Below are positions 1 to 6,670 of a stretch of 8,360 bases of DNA, in pieces. Position numbers and translations under genes: made by a program. Positions within the stretch are counted from its first letter, which is position 1. Every line of letters begins with the position of its first letter. The DNA is from Alphaproteobacteria bacterium (GTDB lineage Bacteria > Pseudomonadota > Alphaproteobacteria > ATCC43930 > CGMCC-115725), in the NCBI GenBank assembly GCA_030039815.1, contig JASHUW010000532.1, forward strand, positions 1-8,360, given 5' to 3'. The notes beneath the pieces were generated by a model. It worked only from the letters and a program-made list of their open reading frames with translations. It was not told the origin of the DNA and ran no database searches.

Positions 1-1
1 G

Positions 2-910
2 ATCATCACCCTCGACCCGCGCTTCGAGAAGATACGGCCGCCGTTCAACGCCTCGGTCGAACGGCTTTACACCGGCTGCCGCTGGGCCGAGGGGCCGGTC
101 TGGTTCGGCGACGGGCGTTTCCTGTTGTGGAGCGACATCCCGAACAACCGGATCCTGAAATGGGAAGAGGAAACCGCCGCGGTCAGCGTCTTCCGCAAGC
201 CGTCAAACAATTCCAACGGCAATACCCGGGACCGCCAGGGTCGGCTCGTCACCTGCGAACACGGCGCGCGACGGGTCACCCGCACCGAGCATGACGGCAC
301 CATCACGATTTTGTGCAACCGCTTCGACGGTAAGCCGCTCAACTCGCCGAACGACGTCGTCGTCAAGTCGGACGGCTCGATCTGGTTCACCGACCCGCCG
401 TTCGGCATTCTCGGCGAGTACGAGGGCGATAAGGCCGACCCCGAACTGCCGGTCACCCGCGTATACCGCATCGACGGCCGCACCGGACAGGTGACCGTCG
501 TCGCCGACGACATCCGCGGCCCGAACGGACTGGCATTTTCCCCCGACGAAGCCCGGCTCTACGTCGTCGAGTCGCGCGCCGCGCCACAGCGGGCGATCCG
601 CGTGTTCGATGTCGCCGATGACGGGATCAAGCTGAGGAACGGCCGCGATTTTGCCGACCTCGGCAAGGGCACGCCCGACGGCTTTCGCTGCGACGTGGAC
701 GGCAATTTATGGTGCGGCTGGGGGATGAGCCCCGAGCTGAACGGCGTCGCCGTGTTCGCGCCGGACGGAGCCATGATCGGCCGCATCGCATTGCCCGAGC
801 GCGCGGCGAATTTGTGTTTCGGCGGCGTCAAGCGCAATCGGCTGTTCATTGCCGGCAGCCACTCGCTTTACGCGGTCTATGTGAACACTCAGGGCGCGGT
901 CGGCGGCTGA
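2..910 (+). CDS. SMP-30/gluconolactonase-family sugar lactonase (5' end cut by window edge)
   Basis: Likely hydrolyses a sugar lactone such as glucono-lactone to the aldonic acid, using a divalent metal in a six-bladed beta-propeller. The frame is open from the first bases, giving 302 visible residues. This is about full family length, so only a few N-terminal residues (or a signal peptide) are missing. Numbering from base 2, the metal-ligand candidates seen are Glu30 in AEGPVW, Asn175 in GPNGLAFSPDE and Asp226 in TPDGFRCDVDGNLW. The SPND motif at about 115-118 and the SIWFTDPPFG stretch are also typical of the family. The C-terminus (CFGG, RNRLFIAGSHSLYAVYVN) matches bacterial gluconolactonases. 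The next gene, a glucosidase, starts 21 bp downstream on the same strand, so the two are probably co-transcribed. The family is certain; the exact lactone is inferred. Confidence 0.93.
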   Translation: MITLDPRFEKIRPPFNASVERLYTGCRWAEGPVWFGDGRFLLWSDIPNNRILKWEEETAAVSVFRKPSNNSNGNTRDRQGRLVTCEHGARRVTRTEHDGTITILCNRFDGKPLNSPNDVVVKSDGSIWFTDPPFGILGEYEGDKADPELPVTRVYRIDGRTGQVTVVADDIRGPNGLAFSPDEARLYVVESRAAPQRAIRVFDVADDGIKLRNGRDFADLGKGTPDGFRCDVDGNLWCGWGMSPELNGVAVFAPDGAMIGRIALPERAANLCFGGVKRNRLFIAGSHSLYAVYVNTQGAVGG

Positions 911-931
911 GCGTAACGAAGGTGTGGTGCG

Positions 932-2335
932 ATGCGTCGCCGAACGTTGTTGCAGGCGGGCGCGGCCGGCCTTCTTGCCGCGCCCCTGGCCGAGCCGAAG
1001 CCGGCGATGGCTGAGCCGCTGCGCTTCCCGCCCGGCTTCGTGTGGGGCGTCTCGACCTCGTCTTGTCAAATCGAGGGCCGCGGTGATCGCAAGGCCGACA
1101 GCATCTGGGACACGTTCGCCCGCATCCCGGGCACCATCGCCGACCACACCACGCCCGAGATCACCTGCGACAGCTACCACCGCTATCCGGAGGACGTCGC
1201 CCTGCTGAAGGGCCTCGGGGTCAAGGCCTACCGTTACTCGATTTCCTGGCCGCGCGTGCTGCCCGACGGCAGCGGTGAGCCAGACCCGCGCGGGCTCGAC
1301 TACTACGATCGCGTCACCGACGCGCTGCTGCAGGCCGGCATCGAGCCGTGGCTGTGTCTGTTCCACTGGGACTTGCCGCAAGCGCTGCAAGACCGCGGCG
1401 GCTGGGGCAACCGCGCGATCGCCGGCTGGTTCGCCGACTACGCACAGCTGATGGCGCGGCGGCTCGGCGACAGGGTACGGCGCTGGGCCATGTTCAACGA
1501 GCCGCAGGTGCACGCCGTCATGGGCCACGGCCTCGGCGAGCATGCGCCAGGGCTGCATGGAAGCGAGCCGATGGCCGCCGCCGGGCATCACCAGAACCTG
1601 GCGCAAGGCCGAGCGCTTCAGGCGCTGCGCGCGCACAGCGACAAATTCGAGCTCGGTACGGTGATGAGCCTGCAGCCGGTTCGCCCGGCTCAGAACCTCG
1701 CCGCCGACCGCGAAGCGGCGGCGATCTGGGACGCCGCCTGGAACCGCGCCTATCTCGACCCGCTGTTTCGCGGCACCTACCCGGCGCGCTTCCTGCCGCT
1801 CGTCGAAAAGCTCGTGCAGCCGGGCGATATGGCCGAAATCCGTCAGAAGATCGACTTTCTTGGCGTCAACTATTATTCGCCGATGTTCATGCGCGCCGAC
1901 CCGGCGGGTCTACTCGGGACGAACTGGGGTGCGCTTCCCGTCGGCATGCGCACGACGGCGATGACCTGGGGCATCGACCCCACGGGGCTGACCGACATCC
2001 TTAGCGAGTTGCGCACCCAGTACGGCAACCCGCGCGTCTACATCACCGAAAATGGCGCCTTCTTCCGGGAACCGCCGGCGGGCCCCTCCGGGCGCATCGA
2101 CGACCAGGAGCGGATCGGCTATCTGCGCGATCATATCTCGGCGGCTCACCACGCGATCGCGGCCGGTTCAAATCTTGGCGGCTACTTCATCTGGACGCTG
2201 GTCGACAACTGGGAGTGGGCGCATGGCTTCACTGCGACATTTGGGCTCGCCCAGCTCGACCGCGCTACTCTGACGCGCTTGCCAAAGGCTTCGTACGATT
2301 GGTTCGCTCGCGTTGCCGCGGCAAATGCCGTATAA
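932..2335 (+). CDS. Tat-exported GH1 beta-glucosidase
   Basis: Retaining glycoside hydrolase family 1 enzyme that releases glucose or related sugars from beta-glucosides. It has 467 residues, of which about 440 form a standard GH1 barrel. The acid/base is Glu190 in MFNEP and the nucleophile is Glu373 in YITENGA. Sugar-site residues are present: Gln46 in QIEG, His145-Trp146 in HWDLP, Asn189, and the LVDNWEWAHGF motif at 423-433. The N-terminus begins with three arginines (residues 2-4) followed by TLLQAGAAGLLAAPLA, and a plausible signal peptidase site follows AMA at 25-27. This suggests Tat export, although the motif lacks the usual Phe. Most bacterial GH1 enzymes are cytoplasmic, so the export signal is notable. 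The ATG is preceded by GAAGG at 918-922. The upstream lactonase suggests a role in glucoside or aldonate use; the substrate is not readable from sequence. Confidence 0.95.
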   Translation: MRRRTLLQAGAAGLLAAPLAEPKPAMAEPLRFPPGFVWGVSTSSCQIEGRGDRKADSIWDTFARIPGTIADHTTPEITCDSYHRYPEDVALLKGLGVKAYRYSISWPRVLPDGSGEPDPRGLDYYDRVTDALLQAGIEPWLCLFHWDLPQALQDRGGWGNRAIAGWFADYAQLMARRLGDRVRRWAMFNEPQVHAVMGHGLGEHAPGLHGSEPMAAAGHHQNLAQGRALQALRAHSDKFELGTVMSLQPVRPAQNLAADREAAAIWDAAWNRAYLDPLFRGTYPARFLPLVEKLVQPGDMAEIRQKIDFLGVNYYSPMFMRADPAGLLGTNWGALPVGMRTTAMTWGIDPTGLTDILSELRTQYGNPRVYITENGAFFREPPAGPSGRIDDQERIGYLRDHISAAHHAIAAGSNLGGYFIWTLVDNWEWAHGFTATFGLAQLDRATLTRLPKASYDWFARVAAANAV

Positions 2336-2434
2336 CCGGCTCCACTCAAACGCGATGGGCTACAGGTTGACCGACTGGCATTCGCATTAACCCTTGCGTT
2401 CGGCGAGCCGATTGGTTAACCCGTTTATAACGGT

Positions 2435-2464
2435 TTGCGGTAGTATAATTGCGTGATTTATTAT
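2435..2464 (+). promoter_or_regulatory. Candidate promoter of the OmpA-family lipoprotein gene
   Basis: This AT-rich patch stands out from the GC-rich surroundings. TTGCGG (2435-2440) lies 18 bp from TATTAT (2459-2464), placing a start near 2471 and a leader of about 27 nt. A perfect TATAAT also occurs at 2444-2449 but has no convincing -35 element. An imperfect dyad (AACCCGTT-TAT-AACGGTTT, 2418-2436) overlaps the -35 and may be an operator or chance. The rest of 2336-2434 shows no gene and no terminator for the glucosidase. Confidence 0.4.
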
Positions 2465-2497
2465 ATGGTTCGTGTGCTCAACTGTCGGAGGAACCCG

Positions 2498-2932
2498 ATG
2501 AAGCGTGTCCTTGCCCTCTGCACCCTCCTGATCGTGGCCGCGTGCGTGCCCGTTCTCGCGCCCGCACCGCCGCCACCGCCACCGCCCCCGCCACCGATGG
2601 CGGCTAAGGTCTTCACCGTGTACTTTGCGTGGAACCGGTCGTGGGTCGGGCCGCAGGGCGTCGCTATCCTCCGGCAGGCCGCAGCCACCTTCAAGGCCGG
2701 CGGCGTCGTGACCGTGCAGGTCACCGGCTACACCGATACGTCGGGCTCTGCCGCCTACAACCAGCGCCTGTCGGTGCGCCGCGCGCGGACCGTCGCCCAC
2801 ATCCTCGCCCACATGGGCGTGCCGTGGAAGGCGATGACCGTTGCCGGTCGTGGCGAGAACGACCTCGCCGTTCCGACGCCCAATGGCGTGCGCGAGCCGC
2901 GCAATCGCCGCGTCACGGTGGTCGAAGGCTAA
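2498..2932 (+). CDS. Small OmpA-domain peptidoglycan-associated lipoprotein
   Basis: Predicted outer-membrane lipoprotein whose periplasmic OmpA domain binds peptidoglycan. It has 144 residues from the ATG at 2498, chosen because GGAGG (2487-2491) sits 6 nt upstream and a signal peptide follows directly; an in-frame start 45 nt upstream lacks both. The lipobox is VAAC with Cys16, followed by Val17 (no Asp retention signal). Residues 24-33 are a run of ten prolines, a flexible linker. The OmpA domain covers about 38-143: TGYTDTSGSAAYNQRLSVRRA contains Asp80 and Arg95, spaced 15 residues apart like the peptidoglycan-binding Asp/Arg pair of E. coli OmpA. GRGE (117-120) and NRRV (136-139) complete the signature. 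It is shorter than Pal and lacks a beta-barrel. It appears monocistronic, ending in a strong terminator. Confidence 0.92.
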   Translation: MKRVLALCTLLIVAACVPVLAPAPPPPPPPPPPMAAKVFTVYFAWNRSWVGPQGVAILRQAAATFKAGGVVTVQVTGYTDTSGSAAYNQRLSVRRARTVAHILAHMGVPWKAMTVAGRGENDLAVPTPNGVREPRNRRVTVVEG

Positions 2933-2980
2933 AGTCGGCGGCGGCGATCACCTCGCCGCCGTTGTTCCCCTTCAGTGACG

Positions 2981-3015
2981 TCAAGGGCGTTCCGCGCGGG
3001 ACGCCCTTGATTTTA
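2981..3015 (+). terminator. Rho-independent terminator of the OmpA-lipoprotein gene
   Basis: A perfect 10-bp stem (TCAAGGGCGT at 2981-2990 with ACGCCCTTGA at 3001-3010) extends inward by one G-T wobble and two C-G pairs to a GCGC tetraloop. It is followed by TTTTA. It lies 48 bp after the lipoprotein stop codon. Confidence 0.85.
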
Positions 3016-3064
3016 CGTGTCTGATATTGGCTTCGATTTTCGCCTTTCGGCCCCCGACAGAGAA

Positions 3065-3092
3065 AAAGCCCCGGCCGTACGGCCGGGGCTTT
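3065..3092 (-). terminator. Palindromic terminator of the cupin gene (possibly bidirectional)
   Basis: A perfect 28-bp palindrome centred on GTAC (3077-3080) forms a GC-rich stem with AAA/TTT ends. On the minus strand the stem is followed by a T-run (TTTTTCTCTG), so it should end transcription from the cupin gene, whose stop lies about 37 bp away. On the + strand it ends in only TTTC and could back up the 2981-3015 terminator. Confidence 0.85.
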
Positions 3093-3129
3093 CGTGCGAA
3101 TAGGGTTCGGCGTTTGCCGATATTCGCCG

Positions 3130-3633
3130 TTACGACACGCGCTCGTACGCGAAGCGGCGAATCTTGGTGACGTCGCGGCCTTCGATACGAATGAGGCGGG
3201 TCGAGCCGGCCCGACGCGGCGAATGCAGATCGCCCTCGTTGTACACATAGGCCATGCCCGGAGTGAGCGTGTATTCACGACGCAGCTTGACCTTGCCCGG
3301 CTCGCTCTCGCTCGCCGGCGCGAGCTTGTCCCAATCGCTCATCACCGTCTCGCCGACCGCCTGGCCGTAGATCGCCCAGGTCGGGCCGTGGTCGTGCGGC
3401 GCGCTTTCCTTCGCGCCGTGATAAACATGCGCCAGGATGCAGAATTTGAATTCCGGATCCTCGAAGAGGATCTTGCGCTCCGGCCCATCCTCGGGCAGGT
3501 GCTTGGCGATGAATTCCTTGTCGGAGCAAGCCTTCTGGACGAGGGCGCAAACCTTCTTGCGACCTTCGGGGCCGGGCTCAGCGGCAATGATGCGATGCAT
3601 GTCCTCCGACATCTGCTCGAGCGTGTAGCTCAT
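3130..3633 (-). CDS. Cupin-fold protein of the three-His (cysteine dioxygenase-like) type, function unknown
   Basis: A 167-residue single-domain protein. The cupin core is visible: HDHG at 80-83, then a W-x-I-Y-G-Q-A-x-G-E-T strand pair (86-96), and the second motif GDLHSPRR at 134-141. His80, His82 and His137 are the likely metal ligands. The glutamate of ordinary cupins is absent, as in cysteine dioxygenase and other thiol dioxygenases, so a Fe(II) O2-using enzyme is a reasonable inference. The substrate is unknown, and I could not place the CDO carboxylate-binding arginine with confidence. The N-terminal part (1-60) is helical and charged. The ATG at 3633 was chosen because GGAGG at 3641-3645 lies 7 nt upstream; the frame stays open further upstream without support. 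It is transcribed divergently from the AI-2E-family gene and ends at the 3065-3092 terminator. Confidence 0.85.
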   Translation of the reverse strand: MSYTLEQMSEDMHRIIAAEPGPEGRKKVCALVQKACSDKEFIAKHLPEDGPERKILFEDPEFKFCILAHVYHGAKESAPHDHGPTWAIYGQAVGETVMSDWDKLAPASESEPGKVKLRREYTLTPGMAYVYNEGDLHSPRRAGSTRLIRIEGRDVTKIRRFAYERVS

Positions 3634-3707
3634 CCTGCGTCCTCCATGATTGACATCCGACCCGCGCAGCGGCACGTGCGCGCTCGCCGCGGTTCGCTCA
3701 AGCAGGA

Positions 3708-3736
3708 AGCCTATTCTCCCGGCAACAGGGCGGCAA
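3708..3736 (-). promoter_or_regulatory. Weak candidate promoter for the cupin gene
   Basis: Read on the minus strand, TTGCCG (3736-3731), a 17-bp spacer and TAGGCT (3713-3708) would start transcription about 70 nt before the cupin ATG. Both hexamers are weak matches. A short GCACGTGC palindrome (3672-3679) lies in the presumed leader. Confidence 0.25.
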
Positions 3737-3844
3737 GGCTGCGCTTCGACCCGGACGCAGAAGGCACCTCGCCGAACGGGCGCGGCCTTATGTCGCTGGC
3801 ACAGCGTGCGCTCGCCTTGCGGCTCCGCTACACTTACGCACCGA

Positions 3845-3852
3845 GAGGGGAG
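3845..3852 (+). promoter_or_regulatory. Ribosome binding site deciding a TTG start
   Basis: GAGGGGAG sits 8 nt before TTG at 3861. No in-frame ATG or GTG lies close by, so this site supports the TTG start of the AI-2E-family gene. Confidence 0.6.
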
Positions 3853-3860
3853 AACGCAGG

Positions 3861-5000
3861 TTGACGGATCCCGGTTACGCAGCGCCCGAACCGCCATCGC
3901 AGCGGCGGGCTCGTTTTGTCGTGGCTGCCGGATTTGTGGTTCTCGGTCTGTGGATACTGCACGATTTCTTGCCCGCACTCGCGTGGGCCGTGGTGCTCTC
4001 GATCGCGCTATGGCCGGTTTATCAGCATCTTCTGCGGCTTCTTCCCGAGCGAAGCGGCCGAATCATCGCGCCGCTTCTGCTGACGCTGGCCGTCGGGATT
4101 GTGTTCGTGACCCCGCTCGTCCTGCTCGGCATCGCGATCGCCCGCGAGAGCCACATCCTGATCCAGCTCATTATCGCCGCGCGGCACAACGGCCTCGCCG
4201 TGCCGCAATGGATCAACGATCTGCCGATCGTGGGGCCGACGCTCGCGGATTGGTGGCGCACCAACCTGTCCGACCCGGTCATGGCGGAAGCGCTGTTCGG
4301 CCGCCTGAGCCCGCGGATGTTCGCCGAGTCGGCGCGCGAATACGGCGGCGAAGCCGCTCGCCGCCTGGTGATCTTCCTCTTCACGCTGCTGACGATGTTC
4401 TTTCTGTTCCGCGACGGCAGCGTGGTCGCCGGCCAGCTGCGCGCGCTGAGCGACCGGGTGCTGGGCGAACGCGGCGAGGGCATCGGCCGCCACATGATCG
4501 ACGCGGTGCACGGCACGGTGAATGGGCTGGTGCTGGTGGGACTTGCCGAAGGGGTGGTCATCGGCGTGGTTTACGTCGTGGCGGGCCTGCCCTACCCCGC
4601 CACGGTCGCGGCGATGACCGGGGTGCTGGCGGTCATCCCGTTCGGCGCGCCGCTGATCTATACCCTGGCGGCCCTCTATATGCTGACGATCGGCAAGACG
4701 CTCGGCGCCGTAATCGTTTTCGCCGGCGGCAGCATCGTCGTCTTTGTCGCCGACCATTTCATCCGGCCGGCGATCATCGGCGGCACCGCCCGGCTGCCGT
4801 TTCTCTGGGTGCTGATGGGCTTGCTCGGCGGCCTCGAGACGCTCGGCTTTATCGGCCTGTTCCTCGGGCCGGCAATCATGGCGGCGCTGATCTCCCTGTG
4901 GCGCGACTGGACCGGCGCGCCGCAGCCCGCGGCAGCGCCGGCGCCGCAGCGGGCAAGACGCGCCGCTAGGAGCGGCGCGATTCGTCCGCGCCGGACATAA
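3861..5000 (+). CDS. AI-2E/PerM-family (formerly UPF0118) multi-pass membrane protein
   Basis: Inner-membrane permease-like protein of 379 residues. The family has been linked to autoinducer-2 export, Na+/H+ antiport and general efflux; the substrate cannot be told here. Hydrophobic segments lie near 18-33, 38-56, 68-93, 168-184, 221-243, 246-275, 282-298 and 312-346. The long soluble loop at about 95-165 between the N-terminal pair and the central block is typical. The family signature is clear in VIPFGAPL (258-265), DHFIRPAIIGG (298-308), LPFLWVLMGLLGG (312-324) and GLFLGPAIMAAL (332-343). A Pro/Ala- then Arg-rich tail (353-379) overlaps the convergent gene by 35 bp. Translation begins at TTG 3861, supported by GAGGGGAG. 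No convincing sigma-70 promoter was seen in the 227 bp shared with the divergent cupin gene. Confidence 0.9.
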   Translation: MTDPGYAAPEPPSQRRARFVVAAGFVVLGLWILHDFLPALAWAVVLSIALWPVYQHLLRLLPERSGRIIAPLLLTLAVGIVFVTPLVLLGIAIARESHILIQLIIAARHNGLAVPQWINDLPIVGPTLADWWRTNLSDPVMAEALFGRLSPRMFAESAREYGGEAARRLVIFLFTLLTMFFLFRDGSVVAGQLRALSDRVLGERGEGIGRHMIDAVHGTVNGLVLVGLAEGVVIGVVYVVAGLPYPATVAAMTGVLAVIPFGAPLIYTLAALYMLTIGKTLGAVIVFAGGSIVVFVADHFIRPAIIGGTARLPFLWVLMGLLGGLETLGFIGLFLGPAIMAALISLWRDWTGAPQPAAAPAPQRARRAARSGAIRPRRT

Positions 5001-5187
5001 CCGCCTCGCGCACCTTGCGGGCTTCGCGCTCGGCGCGGTTCGCCGCCGCGAGGCGGGCGACGCGATCGTCGACATCGGCGAACGGGGCGACGAAGAAGCG
5101 GGCGAAAAGCGAGCGCTGAGGCATGCTATTCGCCGCCTCCGGCAGCGAAGCGAAGCGAGGAAGGGGCATTTGCGCGATGACGGCCAC
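4966..5187 (-). CDS. Small 73-residue protein, function unknown
   Basis: I do not recognise this family. The start is placed at GTG 5187 because CAGGAG (5199-5194) precedes it by 6 nt; internal ATGs at residues 7 and 22 are alternatives. Third codon positions are mostly G or C, like the neighbouring genes, which supports real coding. Residues 22-37 are hydrophobic and aromatic (MPQRSLFARFFVAPFA). Residues 38-64 form a charged probable helix rich in Arg, Glu and Ala. There is no signal peptide, cysteine or obvious motif. It overlaps the convergent AI-2E-family gene by 35 bp, and its stop codon lies in a 7-bp hairpin (CGCCGCT-AGG-AGCGGCG, 4961-4977) with no T-run. A chance open frame is possible but less likely given the ribosome site and codon pattern. 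Confidence 0.6.
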   Translation of the reverse strand: MAVIAQMPLPRFASLPEAANSMPQRSLFARFFVAPFADVDDRVARLAAANRAEREARKVREAVMSGADESRRS

Positions 5188-5476
5188 GGCAGGCTCCTGT
5201 GCGAAGAGGGTCTCTGCCGTCCCAGCTTCATCGTCCGTGCCAGGTCGTTGAAGGAGATGAAATTGGCGGATTTCCGCCATTTTCCCTTCGCCGCGATCAG
5301 GGCCGACCGGCAGTTTCTGCAATTTGCAATGGAAAAAGAGAGGCGAGTTCCGAACGCCTGCGATCTGCCCTCTGCTTGCGTCTCCGCTGTTGACTCCGTG
5401 CTTCGTCCGGACTTTGCTCTCTGCCGATCCCGTCCTTCGCGATGCCGGTCCTCATCGGAGTTGCCCAGGAGGAAGC
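5188..5476. other. Divergent intergenic region with an inverted repeat
   Basis: These 289 bp separate the 73-residue minus-strand gene from the 141-residue + strand gene. The main structure is an inverted repeat, TGGCGGA-TT-TCCGCCA (5264-5279), flanked by AAA on the left and TTTT on the right. It could be a two-fold operator or a weak terminator. TTGACT at 5390-5395 is a possible -35 for the + strand gene, but no good -10 stands 16-18 bp downstream. Open frames crossing this region run out of frame into the next gene and have no supported start. Confidence 0.4.
5194..5199 (-). promoter_or_regulatory. Ribosome binding site deciding a GTG start
   Basis: CAGGAG on the minus strand lies 6 nt before GTG 5187. 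It is the best ribosome site in this open frame, which otherwise continues upstream to 5322 without a supported start. Confidence 0.55.
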
Positions 5477-5902
5477 ATGAAATACGTCTGCGATGCGCCC
5501 GACGGCAAAACCTGGTTTCGCATCGAAACCGAGGCCGAGGCGGGGAGCGAATCGGAAGTAATGCGCCATGCGGTCGAGAAGTATTTCCGCAAGGAGCAAG
5601 AGAAGGCGGCGCAAAGCTTTCGCCCGATCTCGACGGTCAATTTCGAGCAGGAAATCGGGCTGAAGGCGCATGTCCAGCGCGAGATGCCGCTGTTCCTGAC
5701 GCTGCGCGCCGATGACGGCACGCCGCTCGCCACCGCGATGCTGCCCCCCGGCGGCAGGGACGACCGCAGCTTCCGCCCGATCATCGTCGGCTCCGGCAAT
5801 GCCGACCCCTACCCCGAGGAAGGCGACGCGATTCGCGCGCTGGCCGAGCATTACGGGATGACGCTCGAGCGCGCCCGCTGCTACCCCTATCGCCGCGATT
5901 GA
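5477..5902 (+). CDS. Uncharacterised 141-residue soluble protein upstream of hpt
   Basis: I do not recognise a named family. The ATG at 5477 is preceded by AGGAGG (5467-5472), which settles the start; the frame is open for 51 more codons upstream without support. The protein has no signal peptide or membrane segment. Its first half begins MKYVCDAPDGKTWFRIETE and continues into a charged helix (about 24-47). The middle (71-90, PLFLTLRADDGTPLATAMLP) looks like beta strands joined by a turn. The end (114-141) is a helix plus an aromatic CYPYRRD tail. It ends 13 bp before the Hpt start, which has no clear ribosome site of its own, so translation of Hpt is probably coupled to this gene. A purine-related role is only a guess from position. 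Confidence 0.8.
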   Translation: MKYVCDAPDGKTWFRIETEAEAGSESEVMRHAVEKYFRKEQEKAAQSFRPISTVNFEQEIGLKAHVQREMPLFLTLRADDGTPLATAMLPPGGRDDRSFRPIIVGSGNADPYPEEGDAIRALAEHYGMTLERARCYPYRRD

Positions 5903-5915
5903 GCGCCCCCTCCAT

Positions 5916-6443
5916 TTGACCGACCGCCTGCGCCCGCTGATTTCGGCGGGCCGAATCAAGAAGCGGGTCGCCGAGCTCGCCCGGCACATCTCCGACGACC
6001 ATCGCGGCGCGCCACTGACGCTGGTTATCGTGCTGAAAGGCGCCACCGTCTTCGCCGCCGATCTGATGCGCCGGATCGACACCCCGTTCATCATCGATTT
6101 CGTGCGCGCGTCGTCCTACGGCAAGGCGGCGCGCTCGTCGGGCGCGGTCGCGCTCGCCGACGACGAGAAGCTCGATATCGCCGGCCACCATGTCGTCGTC
6201 GTCGAGGACATCGTCGATACCGGCCTGACGATCACCGCGCTGATCGCGGCGCTCGAAAAGCTCGGGCCGGAAAGCGTCGATGTCTGCACGCTGCTGCACA
6301 AGCATGTCGATGGCGCCAAGCCGGTGGCGATCCGCTACAAGGGGTTCGACATCCCCGACGAGTTCGTCGTCGGCTACGGCATGGATTACGCCGAGAAATA
6401 CCGCAACCTCCCTGGGGTCTTTCGGCTGAAACTCGCCGACTAA
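5916..6443 (+). CDS. hpt: Hypoxanthine phosphoribosyltransferase
   Basis: Cytoplasmic purine-salvage enzyme that joins PRPP to hypoxanthine (and often guanine), giving IMP or GMP. It has 175 residues, normal for the family. The PRPP-binding motif VVVVEDIVDTGLT lies at 93-105, with Glu97-Asp98 and the catalytic-base candidate Asp101. The purine-binding end is FVVGYGMDYAEKYRNLPGV (150-168), with Phe150, Val151 and Asp157 matching the human F186/V187/D193 set. The LKGATVFAADL loop (40-50) and SSYG flap (66-69) are also present. The start is TTG at 5916, chosen by length and alignment to the family. No Shine-Dalgarno is visible and an in-frame ATT overlaps the previous stop, so translational coupling is likely. 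An SOS-type promoter downstream points antisense into its 3' end. Confidence 0.95.
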   Translation: MTDRLRPLISAGRIKKRVAELARHISDDHRGAPLTLVIVLKGATVFAADLMRRIDTPFIIDFVRASSYGKAARSSGAVALADDEKLDIAGHHVVVVEDIVDTGLTITALIAALEKLGPESVDVCTLLHKHVDGAKPVAIRYKGFDIPDEFVVGYGMDYAEKYRNLPGVFRLKLAD

Positions 6444-6655
6444 CGATCGTGTTCTCGTGCAAGTTGCATCCGCCAAATTGCGATTTTTGCTGTTCCTGCA
6501 GCGAGTCTGCAGCAAAAGCCAGCACGCCTGGGTTGCGCGACATCTTCCCCGCTGTGCCCTGGCGGGTTTGCGCCCACTCATCGCCATTCGCCGCGCCCGT
6601 TCTGCCTGATTTTGCAGGCGATTTACAAGCTGCCCCGCCTTCCGGCATGGCGTTA

Positions 6656-6670
6656 GAACAAAGATAGAAC
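6656..6670. promoter_or_regulatory. LexA (SOS) operator, alphaproteobacterial type
   Basis: GAAC-N7-GAAC, that is GTTC-N7-GTTC on the minus strand, matches the direct-repeat LexA box known from Alphaproteobacteria exactly. The seven spacer bases include the -10 hexamer of a leftward promoter, so bound LexA would block RNA polymerase there. Confidence 0.7.

Noticed and set aside
707..1636. Long minus-strand open frame opposite the lactonase and glucosidase genes
   Set aside because: Shadow frame created by GC-rich codons of two clear genes; no ribosome site and no recognisable domain.
2558..2597. Repetitive CCG/CCA tract that could be a tandem repeat element
   Set aside because: It encodes the polyproline linker of the lipoprotein in frame and needs no separate explanation.
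3797..3812. Sigma-54-like site (TGGCAC with GG/GC at the right spacing) before the AI-2E-family gene
   Set aside because: The -12 element lacks the TT before GC and no activator site is visible; a match this partial is expected by chance in GC-rich DNA.
4008..5231. Long minus-strand open frame opposite the AI-2E-family gene
   Set aside because: Composition is dominated by Arg, Gln, Asp and His, typical of antisense to a membrane protein gene; no family resemblance. Only the separate frame at 4966-5187 is kept.
5257..5715. Plus-strand frame starting ATG 5257 just after AAGGAG
   Set aside because: The ATG directly touches the Shine-Dalgarno, too close for initiation, and the frame runs out of phase through the next supported gene.
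5297..6094. Minus-strand open frame opposite the 141-residue gene and hpt
   Set aside because: Antisense of two genes with good ribosome site or family evidence; no domain seen.
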